A stretch of DNA of 64,000 nucleotides from Sphaerisporangium siamense. Its GTDB lineage: Bacteria; Actinomycetota; Actinomycetes; Streptosporangiales; Streptosporangiaceae. Positions 41,623 through 50,111 of this stretch are shown here, piece by piece (positions within the stretch are counted from its first letter, which is position 1; the number at the start of each line of letters is the position of its first letter). Where the stretch lies: NCBI RefSeq assembly GCF_014205275.1, contig NZ_JACHND010000001.1, forward strand, positions 6,944,001-7,008,000, in the 5' to 3' direction. The position numbers and the translations under genes are program-made. Below the pieces are notes generated by a model, which worked only from the letters and a program-made list of their open reading frames with translations, was not told where the DNA came from and made no database searches.

Positions 41623-42648
41623 TCAGCCGAAGAAGACCTCGGCCTCCTCGTACCGGGACGCCGGGACGGTCTTGAGCTCGGAGGTCGCCGCGTCCAGCCC
41701 GACGCGGACGATATCGGTGCCGCGCAGCGCGACCATCTTGCCGAAGTCGCCGTCGTTGACGGCGTCGATGGCCTGGAGGCCGAAGCGGGTGGCGAGCACG
41801 CGATCGTAGGCGCTCGGGGTGCCGCCGCGCTGCACGTGGCCGAGGACCGTGGTGCGGGCCTCCTTGCCGGTGCGCTTCTCGATCTCACGGGCGAGGACCT
41901 CGCCGATGCCGCCGAGGCGGACGTGGCCGAAGGCGTCGAGCTCGCCGGCCTGCAGGGCGAGCTGACCCTCGATCGGGTGGGCGCCCTCGGCGACGACGAT
42001 GATCGGCGAGTACCTGATCTTGAAGCGGCTCTCGACGTACTCGCACACCTTGTCGATGTCGAACGGCTTCTCGGGGATGAGGATGACGTTGGCGCCGGCC
42101 GCCATGCCCGCGTGCAGGGCGATCCAGCCCGCGTGACGGCCCATGACCTCGCAGATCAGCGCGCGGTGGTGGGACTCGGCCGTCGTGTGCAGGCGGTCGA
42201 TGGCCTCCATGGCGATGTTGACCGCGGTGTCGAAGCCGAAGGTGTAGTCGGTGGCGTTGAGGTCGTTGTCGATGGTCTTCGGCACGCCGACGACGTTGAC
42301 GCCCCGGTCGTAGAGCTGCTTGGCGACGCCGAGCGTGTCCTCCCCGCCGATGGCGATGAGGGCGTCCACCCCGCCGGAGGCGAGGTTCGCCTTGATGCGG
42401 TCGACGCCGCCCTCGATCTTGATGGGGTTGGTGCGCGAGGAGCCGAGGATGGTGCCGCCGCGCGGGAGGATGCCGCGCACGCTCTGGATCTCCAGCGGCA
42501 TCGTGTCGCCCTCAAGCGGGCCACGCCACCCGTCGCGGAAGCCGACGAACTCGTGGCCGTAGACGCCCACGCCCTTGCGGACGACGGCACGGATGACCGC
42601 GTTGAGACCGGGGCAGTCGCCGCCCCCTGTCAGTACTCCGATACGCAT
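41623..42648 (-). CDS. pfkA: 6-phosphofructokinase, residues of the PPi-dependent type
   Basis: Phosphorylates fructose 6-phosphate. The 341 residues start MRIGVLTGGGDCPGLNAVIRAVV and carry IAIGGEDTLGVAKQL, VVGVPKTIDNDLNATDYTFGFDTA, EVMGRHAGWIALHAG, IPEKPFDIDK and LGHVQRGGTPSAYDRVLATRFG. At the two donor-deciding sites (E. coli numbering 104 and 124) it has Asp (GGEDT) and Lys (PKTID), the combination of pyrophosphate-dependent PFKs such as that of Amycolatopsis methanolica, rather than the Gly104 of ATP enzymes. Good ribosome site GGGAGGA. A DasR-type palindrome lies upstream. Confidence 0.93.
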   Translation of the reverse strand: MRIGVLTGGGDCPGLNAVIRAVVRKGVGVYGHEFVGFRDGWRGPLEGDTMPLEIQSVRGILPRGGTILGSSRTNPIKIEGGVDRIKANLASGGVDALIAIGGEDTLGVAKQLYDRGVNVVGVPKTIDNDLNATDYTFGFDTAVNIAMEAIDRLHTTAESHHRALICEVMGRHAGWIALHAGMAAGANVILIPEKPFDIDKVCEYVESRFKIRYSPIIVVAEGAHPIEGQLALQAGELDAFGHVRLGGIGEVLAREIEKRTGKEARTTVLGHVQRGGTPSAYDRVLATRFGLQAIDAVNDGDFGKMVALRGTDIVRVGLDAATSELKTVPASRYEEAEVFFG

Positions 42649-42803
42649 GGCGGGTTCCTCCCGATGGGGTTCACAGTCAGACTACGGTGCTCTCCGCGGT
42701 CACCGGAAAAGGTCGGCGCCGCCGGAGTCCTGCCAGGTCACCGGGACGTCGAGCATCGCCGATGCGGCCGCCACCGCAAGGCATTGTGCCGCAGGCGCGC
42801 ACA

Positions 42804-42817
42804 TTGGTCTAGACCAA
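42804..42817. promoter_or_regulatory. DasR-type (dre) operator upstream of pfkA
   Basis: TTGGTCTAGACCAA is a perfect 14-bp palindrome matching the core TGGTCTAGACCA of the DasR-responsive element. It lies 156 bp upstream of the pfkA start, in the 228-bp gap after the lactonase gene. A TAGTCT -10-like hexamer for pfkA lies between operator and gene. GlcNAc-responsive GntR repression of pfkA is an inference from the known DasR site. Confidence 0.7.
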
Positions 42818-42876
42818 GCGCTTAGACCGTACCGTACTCGGGCGCCGGTCCGCGCCCGGGTCCGCGGGAGGGGCCG

Positions 42877-43884
42877 TCAGGCGCGCGCCACCAGGACGCT
42901 GGACGGGCTGCCGACCTTGAACTCCTCGCCGGTGACCTCCGGGACGCCGTCGCGCAGCGCCAGCGTGGCCACCAGGTCGGAGCGCTGGTTGGCCACGTAC
43001 ATGCGGTCGCCGGCCACGGCGAAGTGGCGGGGCCACAGGCCGCCCGCGCTGGACTCGGCCACCAGGGACGGCGCCTCGCCGCCGAGCGAGAACACCGCGA
43101 TCGTGTCGGGGCCGCGGTTGGCGACGTAGAGGTGACGGCCGTCGGGCGAGACCTCGACGTGGGAGGGGTGGTTCTGGCCGGAGGTGCCGCTGGCGGGCAC
43201 CCGGGCGACCTCGCGCCAGTCCGCGTCCAGGACGGTGATCATGCCGTCCAGCTCGCCGACGACGTACCAGCGGCCCTCGTGGTGGACCATGTGCCGGGGA
43301 CCGCTGCCGGGCGGCAGGTGGGCGGAGCCCTCCGGGTGCGGCTCGGGCTCCGTGCCGAGGATGACGCGGCGGACCTCGTCGGTGCCGAGGTCGGTCACGT
43401 GCAGCACCCGGCCGGGGCCGAACGTGGCCTGGTGGGCGTGCGGCTCGGCCTGCCGGGCCGGGTCCTGCCCGTGGCCCCGGTGCGGGAACAGCCGGGGCGG
43501 CCCGTCGAACAGCCCGGCCTCGCCGAGACGGTGGATCGCGACGGTGCCGTCGCCGTAGTTGGCCACCGCGAGCCACGAGCCGGTCGGGTCCACGGCGAGG
43601 TGGCAGGGGTAGGAGCCGCCGCTGGTGTGGTCGGCGAGCAGGCGCGGGCCCCGGGCGTCGGCGGAGTAGGCGGCGACCCCGCCCTCCTCGCGCTCCAGCA
43701 CCGCGTACAGGACGGGCAGGCGAGGGTGGAGCGCCAGGAAGGAGGGGCCGGGCGCGGCCACCTCCGCCAGCGCGGTCAGGGCTCCGTCCCCGCGCCGGAC
43801 GACCGTGAGCCCGGTGCCGGACCCTCCGGTGTCGGGTGTGTAGCCGCCGATGTAGAGCACGTCGCCCGCAGTCCCCGAAGTCAT
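42877..43884 (-). CDS. Lactonase family beta-propeller protein (6-phosphogluconolactonase-like)
   Basis: 335-residue seven-bladed propeller of the YbhE/lactonase family. Repeated blade motifs include LYIGGYTP, SFLALHPRLPVLYAVLE, GGSYPCHLAVDPTGSWLAVANYGDGTVAIH, PHAHQATFGPGRVLHVTDLGTDEV and HPSHVEVSPDGRHLYVANRGPDTIAVF. It could be the 6-phosphogluconolactonase of the pentose phosphate pathway, but family members include enzymes on other lactones. No signal peptide. Confidence 0.85.
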   Translation of the reverse strand: MTSGTAGDVLYIGGYTPDTGGSGTGLTVVRRGDGALTALAEVAAPGPSFLALHPRLPVLYAVLEREEGGVAAYSADARGPRLLADHTSGGSYPCHLAVDPTGSWLAVANYGDGTVAIHRLGEAGLFDGPPRLFPHRGHGQDPARQAEPHAHQATFGPGRVLHVTDLGTDEVRRVILGTEPEPHPEGSAHLPPGSGPRHMVHHEGRWYVVGELDGMITVLDADWREVARVPASGTSGQNHPSHVEVSPDGRHLYVANRGPDTIAVFSLGGEAPSLVAESSAGGLWPRHFAVAGDRMYVANQRSDLVATLALRDGVPEVTGEEFKVGSPSSVLVARA

Positions 43885-44018
43885 GGCACCGACGATAGCG
43901 CCCTGACCCGTCCTTGATCACCCTTCGCGGCCGGAACGTCGCTCTCCTGACGGATTTCCTGCGCGCCCGGGGCGGGTCGCCGTGTCGCGGGGGTCTGGCG
44001 TCCGCGATCGCCACATGC

Positions 44019-44041
44019 TTGACTGAGTCAACGAATTCGTT
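44019..44041. promoter_or_regulatory. Two overlapping palindromes, probable MarR autoregulatory operator
   Basis: TTGACTGAGTCAA (13 bp, 44019-44031) and AACGAATTCGTT (12 bp, 44030-44041) are both perfect palindromes overlapping by two bases, ending 14 bp before the ATG of the MarR-GNAT gene and 5 bp before its GGAG ribosome site. MarR proteins typically bind such A+T-richer palindromes over their own promoters. Confidence 0.65.
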
Positions 44042-44055
44042 GATTGGAGCAATGA

Positions 44056-44967
44056 ATGGACGATCTCGTCGCCGAGGTCAGGGCGTTCAACCGCTTCTAC
44101 ACGCGCGTCATCGGCGTCCTCGGCGCGGGCATGCACGACACGCCGTACTCGCTGACCGAGGCCCGGGTGCTGTTCGAGCTGCGCGGCCGCGAAGAGATGG
44201 AGACCGGCGAGCTGCGGCGGCTGCTCGGCCTCGACGCCGGCCACCTGAGCAGGATGCTGGCCCGCTTCGAGGACGGCGGGCTCGTCACCCGCGCCCGCTC
44301 CGCCGCCGACGCCCGCAAGCAGGTCGTCCGCCTCGCCCCGCACGGCGCGGACGTCTCGGCGGCGCTCGACGCGGCCTCGGCCTCGGAGGTGCGGGGCCTG
44401 CTGACCCCCCTCACCGGGGATGAGCGGCGGCGGCTGACGTCCTCCATGGCCGCGATCCGGCGGATCCTCGACGGCGGCCCGCGCCGCGAGCCGTACGTGA
44501 TCCGGCCGCCGCGCCCCGGCGACCTGGGCTGGATCGTCCACCGCCACGGCGTGCTGTACGCCGAGGAGTACGGCTGGGACGAGACCTTCGAGGCGAGTAT
44601 CGCCGACATCGTCGCCGGATACGTCCGCGACCACGACCCCAAGCGCGAGGCGTGCTGGATCGCCGAGGTCGAAGGGGAGCCCGCCGGGTCCATCATGTGC
44701 GTCCGCGAGGACGACCGGACGGCGCGGCTCCGGCTGCTGCTGGTCGAGCCGTCCACCCGGGGCATGGGCATCGGCGCGCGGCTGGTCGAGGAGTGCCTGT
44801 CCTTCGCCCGGCGCGCCGGCTACACGCGGATCGTCCTCATGACCGTGGAGGTGCTGGCCGCCGCGCGCCGCATCTACCAGCGGGCAGGCTTCGAACTGGA
44901 CGAGCAGCACCGCGAGCACGCGCACGGCGCAGAGATCACCCGCCAGAACTGGTCCCGAGACCTTTGA
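44056..44967 (+). CDS. MarR-type regulator fused to a GNAT acetyltransferase
   Basis: 303 residues in two domains. Residues about 1-140 are a MarR winged helix (VRAFNRFYTRVIGVL, YSLTEARVLFELRGR, ETGELRRLLGLDAGHLSRMLARFEDGGLVTRARSAADARKQVVRLA). Residues about 148-303 are a GNAT fold (VIRPPRPGDLGWIVHRHGVLYAEEYGWDETFEA, LRLLLVEPSTRGMGIGARLVEECLSFARRAGYTRIVLMTV, ARRIYQRAGFELDE). The two-domain architecture is known in actinobacteria and proteobacteria; targets are unknown. The ATG has a GGAG site 6 bp upstream. Monocistronic, preceded by a palindromic operator. Confidence 0.93.
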   Translation: MDDLVAEVRAFNRFYTRVIGVLGAGMHDTPYSLTEARVLFELRGREEMETGELRRLLGLDAGHLSRMLARFEDGGLVTRARSAADARKQVVRLAPHGADVSAALDAASASEVRGLLTPLTGDERRRLTSSMAAIRRILDGGPRREPYVIRPPRPGDLGWIVHRHGVLYAEEYGWDETFEASIADIVAGYVRDHDPKREACWIAEVEGEPAGSIMCVREDDRTARLRLLLVEPSTRGMGIGARLVEECLSFARRAGYTRIVLMTVEVLAAARRIYQRAGFELDEQHREHAHGAEITRQNWSRDL

Positions 44968-45386
44968 CCTCAGAGACCCCCGGTAACCCCCGCAGCCCGA
45001 CTTCCGCGACCGGCCCGCGGCCCGGCCTCGCTGAGCGCGGGGAGGGTGGGCCGGGGGTGATGAGCCCGAGATCCGGGCCATGGGGATGAGCCTGGATCGC
45101 GGGTCCGGGGTGGCGTCGCCGGGCTCTTGGTCCTGACGGTGGCCCGGGGTGGTGGGGCCGAGGTGGCTGGGGCCGGGGTCGGTCAGCGCGGTTCGGAGGC
45201 GTTTGGACAAGGGCTTTCGCCGTGCTTCGCCAAGGGGTGGGCAAGGCTTGAGCAGGGGTTCGGCGGGGGTGCTCGCGTCGCGTCTAGGGTCGGCCCGGTC
45301 GCCTGGGATCGTCGGGTGAGCGCCGTGTCGCGCGGCCGGAGGTCCAGGGGCGCCCGAGCCCCGCCGCCCGGCCCTGGGAGCCGCCG
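44968..45386. other. Intergenic stretch without recognisable gene
   Basis: 419 bp between the MarR-GNAT and KAP genes. All frames are open by composition, but no family pattern, promoter hexamer pair or strong hairpin stands out. It must contain the promoter of the KAP gene, whose ribosome site (GGGAG) is seen just before 45387. Confidence 0.5.
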
Positions 45387-48300
45387 ATGACCTCGATGAT
45401 CGTTTCGACGCCGTCCGCCCCGACGATCAGGGCGCGCAAGGCCCTGGTGTTCCTCGACCGCGAGGAGCCGGGGGCGGCGCGCAGGCTCGCGCACGCCCTG
45501 GCCACCGAGGGGTACGCGGTCGAGACGGCCGAGGGCGACGCCGCCGACCACCGGCGGGTGGGGGCCTTCCTGGACGCCGTGGAGCCGGGCGACCTGCTCC
45601 TCGTGCGCTGGTCCACCGAGGCGGGATGGGGACGGCGCGAGTTCGGCGTTCTGATGGAGGAGTTCGCCCGGCGCGTCGAACGGTCCGACGGCGCCGCACT
45701 GCTGCTGGTCGTCGACTTCGGCTGGCTGGTGGCCGCGGGCCCCGGCCTGCCGCACGAGGACACCGGCCGGCTGCCGGTGCGCGGGGAGCCGGTGGCGGCG
45801 GCCGCGGCCCTCACCACCAGCGCGACCATGGCCCCCGGTGGACGGCCGGCCCGCCCGGTGCCGCTGACCGCGATCCTCGCCGACGGCGTCCTGTCCGGCG
45901 AGGCCGACCTCGACCACGACGGCACGATCTCGGTCGGCGACCTGTTCCGGTACGCCCAGGAGCGCTGCGCCACGCTGGGCGGCGACCGCCGGCCGTTCCT
46001 GCTCACCTACGGCGAGGGCGAGCGGGTCGGGGTGGCCTCCCCGCGCCGGACCGCCCGCGACCTCGGCGCGGCGTTCGGCCCCGCGCTCGCCCGCCTGGCC
46101 GCGCTCGGCGACACGGTGCCCCCGGCCTCGGCCGCCGAACTCGTGAACCGCGTCTACGACGTCCACCTCGGGGCGGACGCCCGGCGACTGCTGCGCCGCT
46201 CCACGCTCCTCCCCGACGACGAGCCCTTCACCCACGAGATCGCCGCACTCCTCCTGGACGAACACCCGCCACCCACCGCCCCTGGCGCGGGAGCCGCCGG
46301 CCCCTTCTCCGCGGGAGGGGCCGCAGGCGAGGCCGTGGAGGAGTTGCGGGGCTGGGGGCTGCTCGGGGCGGAGGGGGCGCTCGCGGGGCCGGTCGTCCGG
46401 GACGCGGCGGCGGGAAGGCTGGAGCCGGGAGAGCCCGCGCACGTGTCGGCGATTCTGCGCCGGTGGCGGGCGGCGCGGCGGCCCGTGCGGCCCCGGACCC
46501 GGCTCACCGGCGACCGGTGGACCCTGCGCGACCGGCTCGGCCACCGCGTCCACGCCGAGGCGGTCGCGGCGTTCGTCCGTCATCCCGACACCCGGCCGCC
46601 GCTCACGATCGGCATCAAAGGGCCGTGGGGCGCGGGCAAGACCTCGCTGATGCGGATGATCCAGGACGTGCTGGACCCGGGGGCAGCCGAGGGCCGTCCC
46701 ACCGAGATCCACCTGGGCCCGGGAGGCCGGGGGAAGGTCACCAACGCCGAGGTGCTCGCGCTGGCCAGGCGGCCCGAGCCGGACGCGGCCGTGCGGGCCG
46801 TGCCCGGGGAGCTGCCGCTGCGGCCCGCGGACTGGCGTCCGACGGTGTGGTTCAACCCGTGGATGTACCAGAACGGCGAGCAGGTGTGGGCGGGGCTGGC
46901 GCACGAGATCATCAGCCAGGTCACCTGCCGCCTGCCGCGCGGGGAGCGTGAGCGGTTCTGGCTGGCGCTGAACCTGTCGCGCGTCGACAGGGAGGCCGTG
47001 CGCAGGCGCGCCTACGGCTTGGTCGCGACGCGCCTGCTGCCGCTGGTCCTGGCCCTGGTGGCGACGCTGGTGCTCACCGGGGCCTCGCTGGCGGCCGGCG
47101 CGCTGCTGCCCTCGGCCGCCGCCCTGCTGCGGGGGACGGCCGCCGCCGCCGGGGCCGGGGGGCCGCTGATCGTGCTGGCCGCGGCGGCGGTGCGGCTCGC
47201 GGGGTTCTTCCGCGAGTCGGCCGACACCGCCTTCCGCGGTCTGGTGCGCCAGCCCGACCTGCCGGCGGGCGACCTGACGCCCGATCCCGGGTACCGGGCG
47301 CGGACGGGGTTCCTGCACCTGGTGCAGACGGACATGCGGCGGGTGCTCGGCATGGTCGCGACCGAGGAGCGTCCCCTGGTGGTGTTCGTGGACGACCTGG
47401 ACCGGTGCTCGCCGGGCACGGTGGCACAGGTGATCGAGGCGATCAACCTGTTCCTCGCCGGGGAGTTCCCGAACTGCGTGTTCGTGCTGGCCATGGAGCC
47501 GGAGGTGGTGGCGGCGCACGTGGAGGCCGCCTACCGGGACCTGGCGGGCGGTCTGCCGCCTGCCGCGCCGGGCGGCGCGGAGCGGTCCGGGCTCGGCTGG
47601 CGGTTCCTGGAGAAGATCGTCCAGCTCCCGCTGAGCGTGCCGCTGCTGGACGACGACGACCGCGTGCCCGCCTACCTGCGCTCCCTGCTCGACGTCCCCG
47701 CCGTCCCACCGCGTGCCCGTCCCGGGGACGGCCCCGCCGCGCCGGACGAGCGGCCCGATCCCGAACTGGTCGACCGCATGGAGGCCGCCATCCGGGCCCT
47801 GCACCCCACCGCGGAGGACCTGGACGCGGTGGCGCGCCGCGTGCAGGACACCGTCGGCGGTCCCGGCCGGCCGGTGTCGCCGCCGCGAACCGGCCTGTTC
47901 TCGCGGCGCGCCCGGATCGTCTTCGCGCCGTGGCCGACCTCCTCGCGACGGGTCGCCTCCACGGGCGATGTCGTCGGCGCTCAGGATCGGCTCGGCGGAC
48001 GCCTCCAGCCGTCACGGACCGGCTCCCGGCGGCGGGTCGCCTCCGCCGACGAGGTCGTCGCGCGAGAAGGACCGCCGTCGCGGGCCGGCTCCCGGCGGGT
48101 CGCCACCGCCTCCCCTGCCTTCCCGGCGGCCTCCGGCGACGCGATCGGCGGGCTGGGTCCGGCGGCGCGGCTGGCGGCCGATCGGGTCTACGACGACATC
48201 TACAGCGACGAGAACGCCTGCGCGGCGATCGAGCGGGTGCTCCCCGCGCTCACGCTGACCAATCCGCGCGAGCTGAAGCGGTACGTCAACGTGTTCCGGT

Positions 48301-48656
48301 TCTACTCGTTCGTCACCTACCGGCGCGCCCTGGCGGGCGGGCCGCGGGCGACGGACGACGAGGTGGCCAAGCTGGCCGTGCTGGCGGTGCGCTGGCCGCA
48401 CCTGCTGACCCTGCTCGCCTCCGAGCTTCCTCCCCGCCCCTCGCCGGAGCCCCGGCGGGCGCGCGGACGCGGCCGCACCGTGCTGGAGCGGCTCGAACGG
48501 GCGGCGTCCGGCCGGGGGCACCGGGAATGGGCCCGCGCCCTCGGCGAGGCGGGGCTGACCGGAGAGGCCGGCGCGGGAACGGCGCGCTGGGACGCGTTGC
48601 GCGCCCTGCTGTCCGCTCCGCCCTCGGTCTCCGGTCTCGCGCGCGACGTGCTGTGA
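45387..48656 (+). CDS. KAP-family P-loop NTPase with N-terminal pseudo-caspase domain
   Basis: 1089 residues. Residues about 15-220 follow the layout of bacterial caspases: GDLLLVRWS where the catalytic SGHG strand should be, ALLLVVDFGWLVAAG where DCCYSG should be, then LTTSAT, a LADGVLSGEADLDHDGTISVGDLFRYAQERC helix region and FLLTYGEGERVGVASP as the closing strand. Neither catalytic His nor Cys is present. A linker leads to a KAP NTPase: Walker A GIKGPWGAGKTSLMRM (about 407), two hydrophobic segments between the motifs (about 550-575 and 591-606, membrane insertion typical of KAP), and Walker B PLVVFVDDLDRCSPGT (about 663). Residues about 850-910 contain repeats of GSRRRVASADEVV. Likely membrane-associated; role unknown, possibly a conflict or cell-death NTPase. 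Confidence 0.85.
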   Translation: MTSMIVSTPSAPTIRARKALVFLDREEPGAARRLAHALATEGYAVETAEGDAADHRRVGAFLDAVEPGDLLLVRWSTEAGWGRREFGVLMEEFARRVERSDGAALLLVVDFGWLVAAGPGLPHEDTGRLPVRGEPVAAAAALTTSATMAPGGRPARPVPLTAILADGVLSGEADLDHDGTISVGDLFRYAQERCATLGGDRRPFLLTYGEGERVGVASPRRTARDLGAAFGPALARLAALGDTVPPASAAELVNRVYDVHLGADARRLLRRSTLLPDDEPFTHEIAALLLDEHPPPTAPGAGAAGPFSAGGAAGEAVEELRGWGLLGAEGALAGPVVRDAAAGRLEPGEPAHVSAILRRWRAARRPVRPRTRLTGDRWTLRDRLGHRVHAEAVAAFVRHPDTRPPLTIGIKGPWGAGKTSLMRMIQDVLDPGAAEGRPTEIHLGPGGRGKVTNAEVLALARRPEPDAAVRAVPGELPLRPADWRPTVWFNPWMYQNGEQVWAGLAHEIISQVTCRLPRGERERFWLALNLSRVDREAVRRRAYGLVATRLLPLVLALVATLVLTGASLAAGALLPSAAALLRGTAAAAGAGGPLIVLAAAAVRLAGFFRESADTAFRGLVRQPDLPAGDLTPDPGYRARTGFLHLVQTDMRRVLGMVATEERPLVVFVDDLDRCSPGTVAQVIEAINLFLAGEFPNCVFVLAMEPEVVAAHVEAAYRDLAGGLPPAAPGGAERSGLGWRFLEKIVQLPLSVPLLDDDDRVPAYLRSLLDVPAVPPRARPGDGPAAPDERPDPELVDRMEAAIRALHPTAEDLDAVARRVQDTVGGPGRPVSPPRTGLFSRRARIVFAPWPTSSRRVASTGDVVGAQDRLGGRLQPSRTGSRRRVASADEVVAREGPPSRAGSRRVATASPAFPAASGDAIGGLGPAARLAADRVYDDIYSDENACAAIERVLPALTLTNPRELKRYVNVFRFYSFVTYRRALAGGPRATDDEVAKLAVLAVRWPHLLTLLASELPPRPSPEPRRARGRGRTVLERLERAASGRGHREWARALGEAGLTGEAGAGTARWDALRALLSAPPSVSGLARDVL

Positions 48657-48659
48657 GCG

Positions 48660-49127
48660 TCAGCGCTGCGCCTGGATCATCCAGTGGTGCTTCTCCAGTT
48701 CCTCGGTCACCGCGATGAGCAGGTCCTGGGTGACGAGGTCGGCGTCGTCGGTCGCCTCGATCCGCTCGCGCATCCGGGCGATCATCGAGCCGAGTATCTC
48801 GGTGAACGCCTCGATGACCTTGGCGTCCTCGATGTAGCCGTAGCCGAGCTGCTGCACCCGCGTGTCGCGGGCGACCGTGGCGGCCCGCCCGTCGGGGTTG
48901 ACGCCGAGGGCCACCGCCCGCTCCGCCGCCGAGTCGGCGCTGGATCGGGCCAGCGAGACGATGTCGTCCAGCTGGAGGTGCAGCGAGCGGAAGTTCCGCC
49001 CGATGAGGTTCCAGTGGGCCTGCTTGCCCACGAGCGAGAGGTCGAGGAGATCGATGAGCGCGCCCTGCAGCGCCTCCCCGACGATCTTCTGCTTGTCGGC
49101 CGGCAGCGGGCTGGTGATGTGGGCCAT
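48660..49127 (-). CDS. Dps-family DNA-protection ferritin
   Basis: 155-residue ferritin-like protein that oxidises and stores iron and coats DNA under stress. The ferroxidase helix is KQAHWNLIGRNFRSLHLQLDDI; the usual glutamate at the end of this motif is an aspartate here. It ends with TQDLLIAVTEELEKHHWMIQAQR, the conserved C-terminus. ATG at 49127 follows a GGGGGAG ribosome site; the longer frame is unlikely. Its stop lies 3 bp from the convergent KAP stop. Confidence 0.94.
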   Translation of the reverse strand: MAHITSPLPADKQKIVGEALQGALIDLLDLSLVGKQAHWNLIGRNFRSLHLQLDDIVSLARSSADSAAERAVALGVNPDGRAATVARDTRVQQLGYGYIEDAKVIEAFTEILGSMIARMRERIEATDDADLVTQDLLIAVTEELEKHHWMIQAQR

Positions 49128-49202
49128 GAAGATTCTCCCCCTCAAGAGTCATTTGTGGCCTCTTACGTATTTCGCCCTAACCGGTCTGCGGCATCCTAAA
49201 CG

Positions 49203-49232
49203 TTGACACTGTAATGATTGCAGTGTCACTAT
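49203..49232 (+). promoter_or_regulatory. MerR-type promoter/operator
   Basis: -35 TTGACA (49203-49208), an 18-bp spacer and -10 CACTAT (49227-49232). Inside the spacer, GACACTG (49205-49211) and CAGTGTC (49221-49227) form a perfect 7-bp inverted repeat. A lengthened spacer with an internal dyad is the hallmark of MerR-controlled promoters. Transcription would begin near the ATG at 49239, giving a leaderless message. Confidence 0.7.
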
Positions 49233-49238
49233 GGAGGT

Positions 49239-50111
49239 ATGAGCGACACCTGGACCATCGGCGAGCTGGCGGAGCGGGCGGCGGACCTGCTCGGCCCCGC
49301 GACGCGCCGCCCCAATGGCCGGGTCCGCGACGTTCCCAACGAGCGGCTGATCCGGTGGTACACGACCATCGGCCTGCTGGACCCGCCGCTCACCCGCCGC
49401 GGCCGGGTCGCCCTGTACGGCAGGCGCCACCTGCTCCAGCTCCTCGCCGTCAAACGCCGCCAGGCCGAGGGCCGGTCGATCGCCGAGATCCAGGCCGAGC
49501 TGGCCGGCGCGACCGACGGGACGCTGGAGACGATCGCCCGCCCGGCCGTCCCCTTGGCCCCGCCCGTGGACATGCCTCACCCGGCGCCGTCCCCGCAGAG
49601 TCCCCCGGATCCTCGGGCCCCCAAGTACGTCCCCACGTCGCCGCCCCCGGCGCGGGCCCGGTTCTGGGCCGAGCGCCCGGCACCGCCGTCCGCGCCCGCC
49701 CAGGGTCCGCACGCCGACGACGCCGACGAGGGCTTCACCACCGGTCTCACGGACGGCGCGGGCGTCGGTCCCGCCGACCGTCTCACGGACGATCTCGGAG
49801 GCGGTGTCTCGCACCCGCCGGACCATGGGCTCTCGGACCGGCTGGTGCACGGGGTACGGCTCGCGCCCGGGGTCACGCTGCTGCTCGACGGCCCCGCGCC
49901 CGGCCCCGCCGAGGTCGCCGCGCTGCGCGAGGCCGCGCGCCCCCTGCTGGCCGCGCTCGCCGCGCGCCGCCGATCCCCCGCCCCGCCTCGGTCAGCGGCG
50001 CCGTCCCCGGCCCCCGACGACATCACCGCCGGCGCGGAGGCCGGCGCGGAAACCGCCCACCCCGGCCCCGTCCGTCCCGGGCCCGGCCCGTCCGAAGGGA
50101 TGCACGCATGA
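49239..50111 (+). CDS. MerR-family transcriptional regulator with proline-rich C-terminus
   Basis: 290 residues. Residues about 3-90 form a MerR winged helix: TWTIGELAERAADLL, NERLIRWYTTIGLLDPPLTRRGRVALYGRRHLLQLLAVKRRQAEGRSIAEIQAELAG. The remainder is Pro/Ala-rich, without a coiled coil or known effector domain, except a hydrophobic RLAPGVTLLLDGPAPGPAEVAALREAARPLLAALA segment. No metal-binding cysteines are seen. It overlaps the VIT/vWA gene by 4 bp, so the two form an operon, and its own promoter has a MerR-type dyad. Confidence 0.9.
   Translation: MSDTWTIGELAERAADLLGPATRRPNGRVRDVPNERLIRWYTTIGLLDPPLTRRGRVALYGRRHLLQLLAVKRRQAEGRSIAEIQAELAGATDGTLETIARPAVPLAPPVDMPHPAPSPQSPPDPRAPKYVPTSPPPARARFWAERPAPPSAPAQGPHADDADEGFTTGLTDGAGVGPADRLTDDLGGGVSHPPDHGLSDRLVHGVRLAPGVTLLLDGPAPGPAEVAALREAARPLLAALAARRRSPAPPRSAAPSPAPDDITAGAEAGAETAHPGPVRPGPGPSEGMHA

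Noticed and set aside
49214-50107. Extension of the VIT/vWA frame to 1143 codons
   Set aside because: The upstream portion is the shifted reading of the MerR gene. The ATG at 50108 overlaps the MerR stop and starts the VIT homology.
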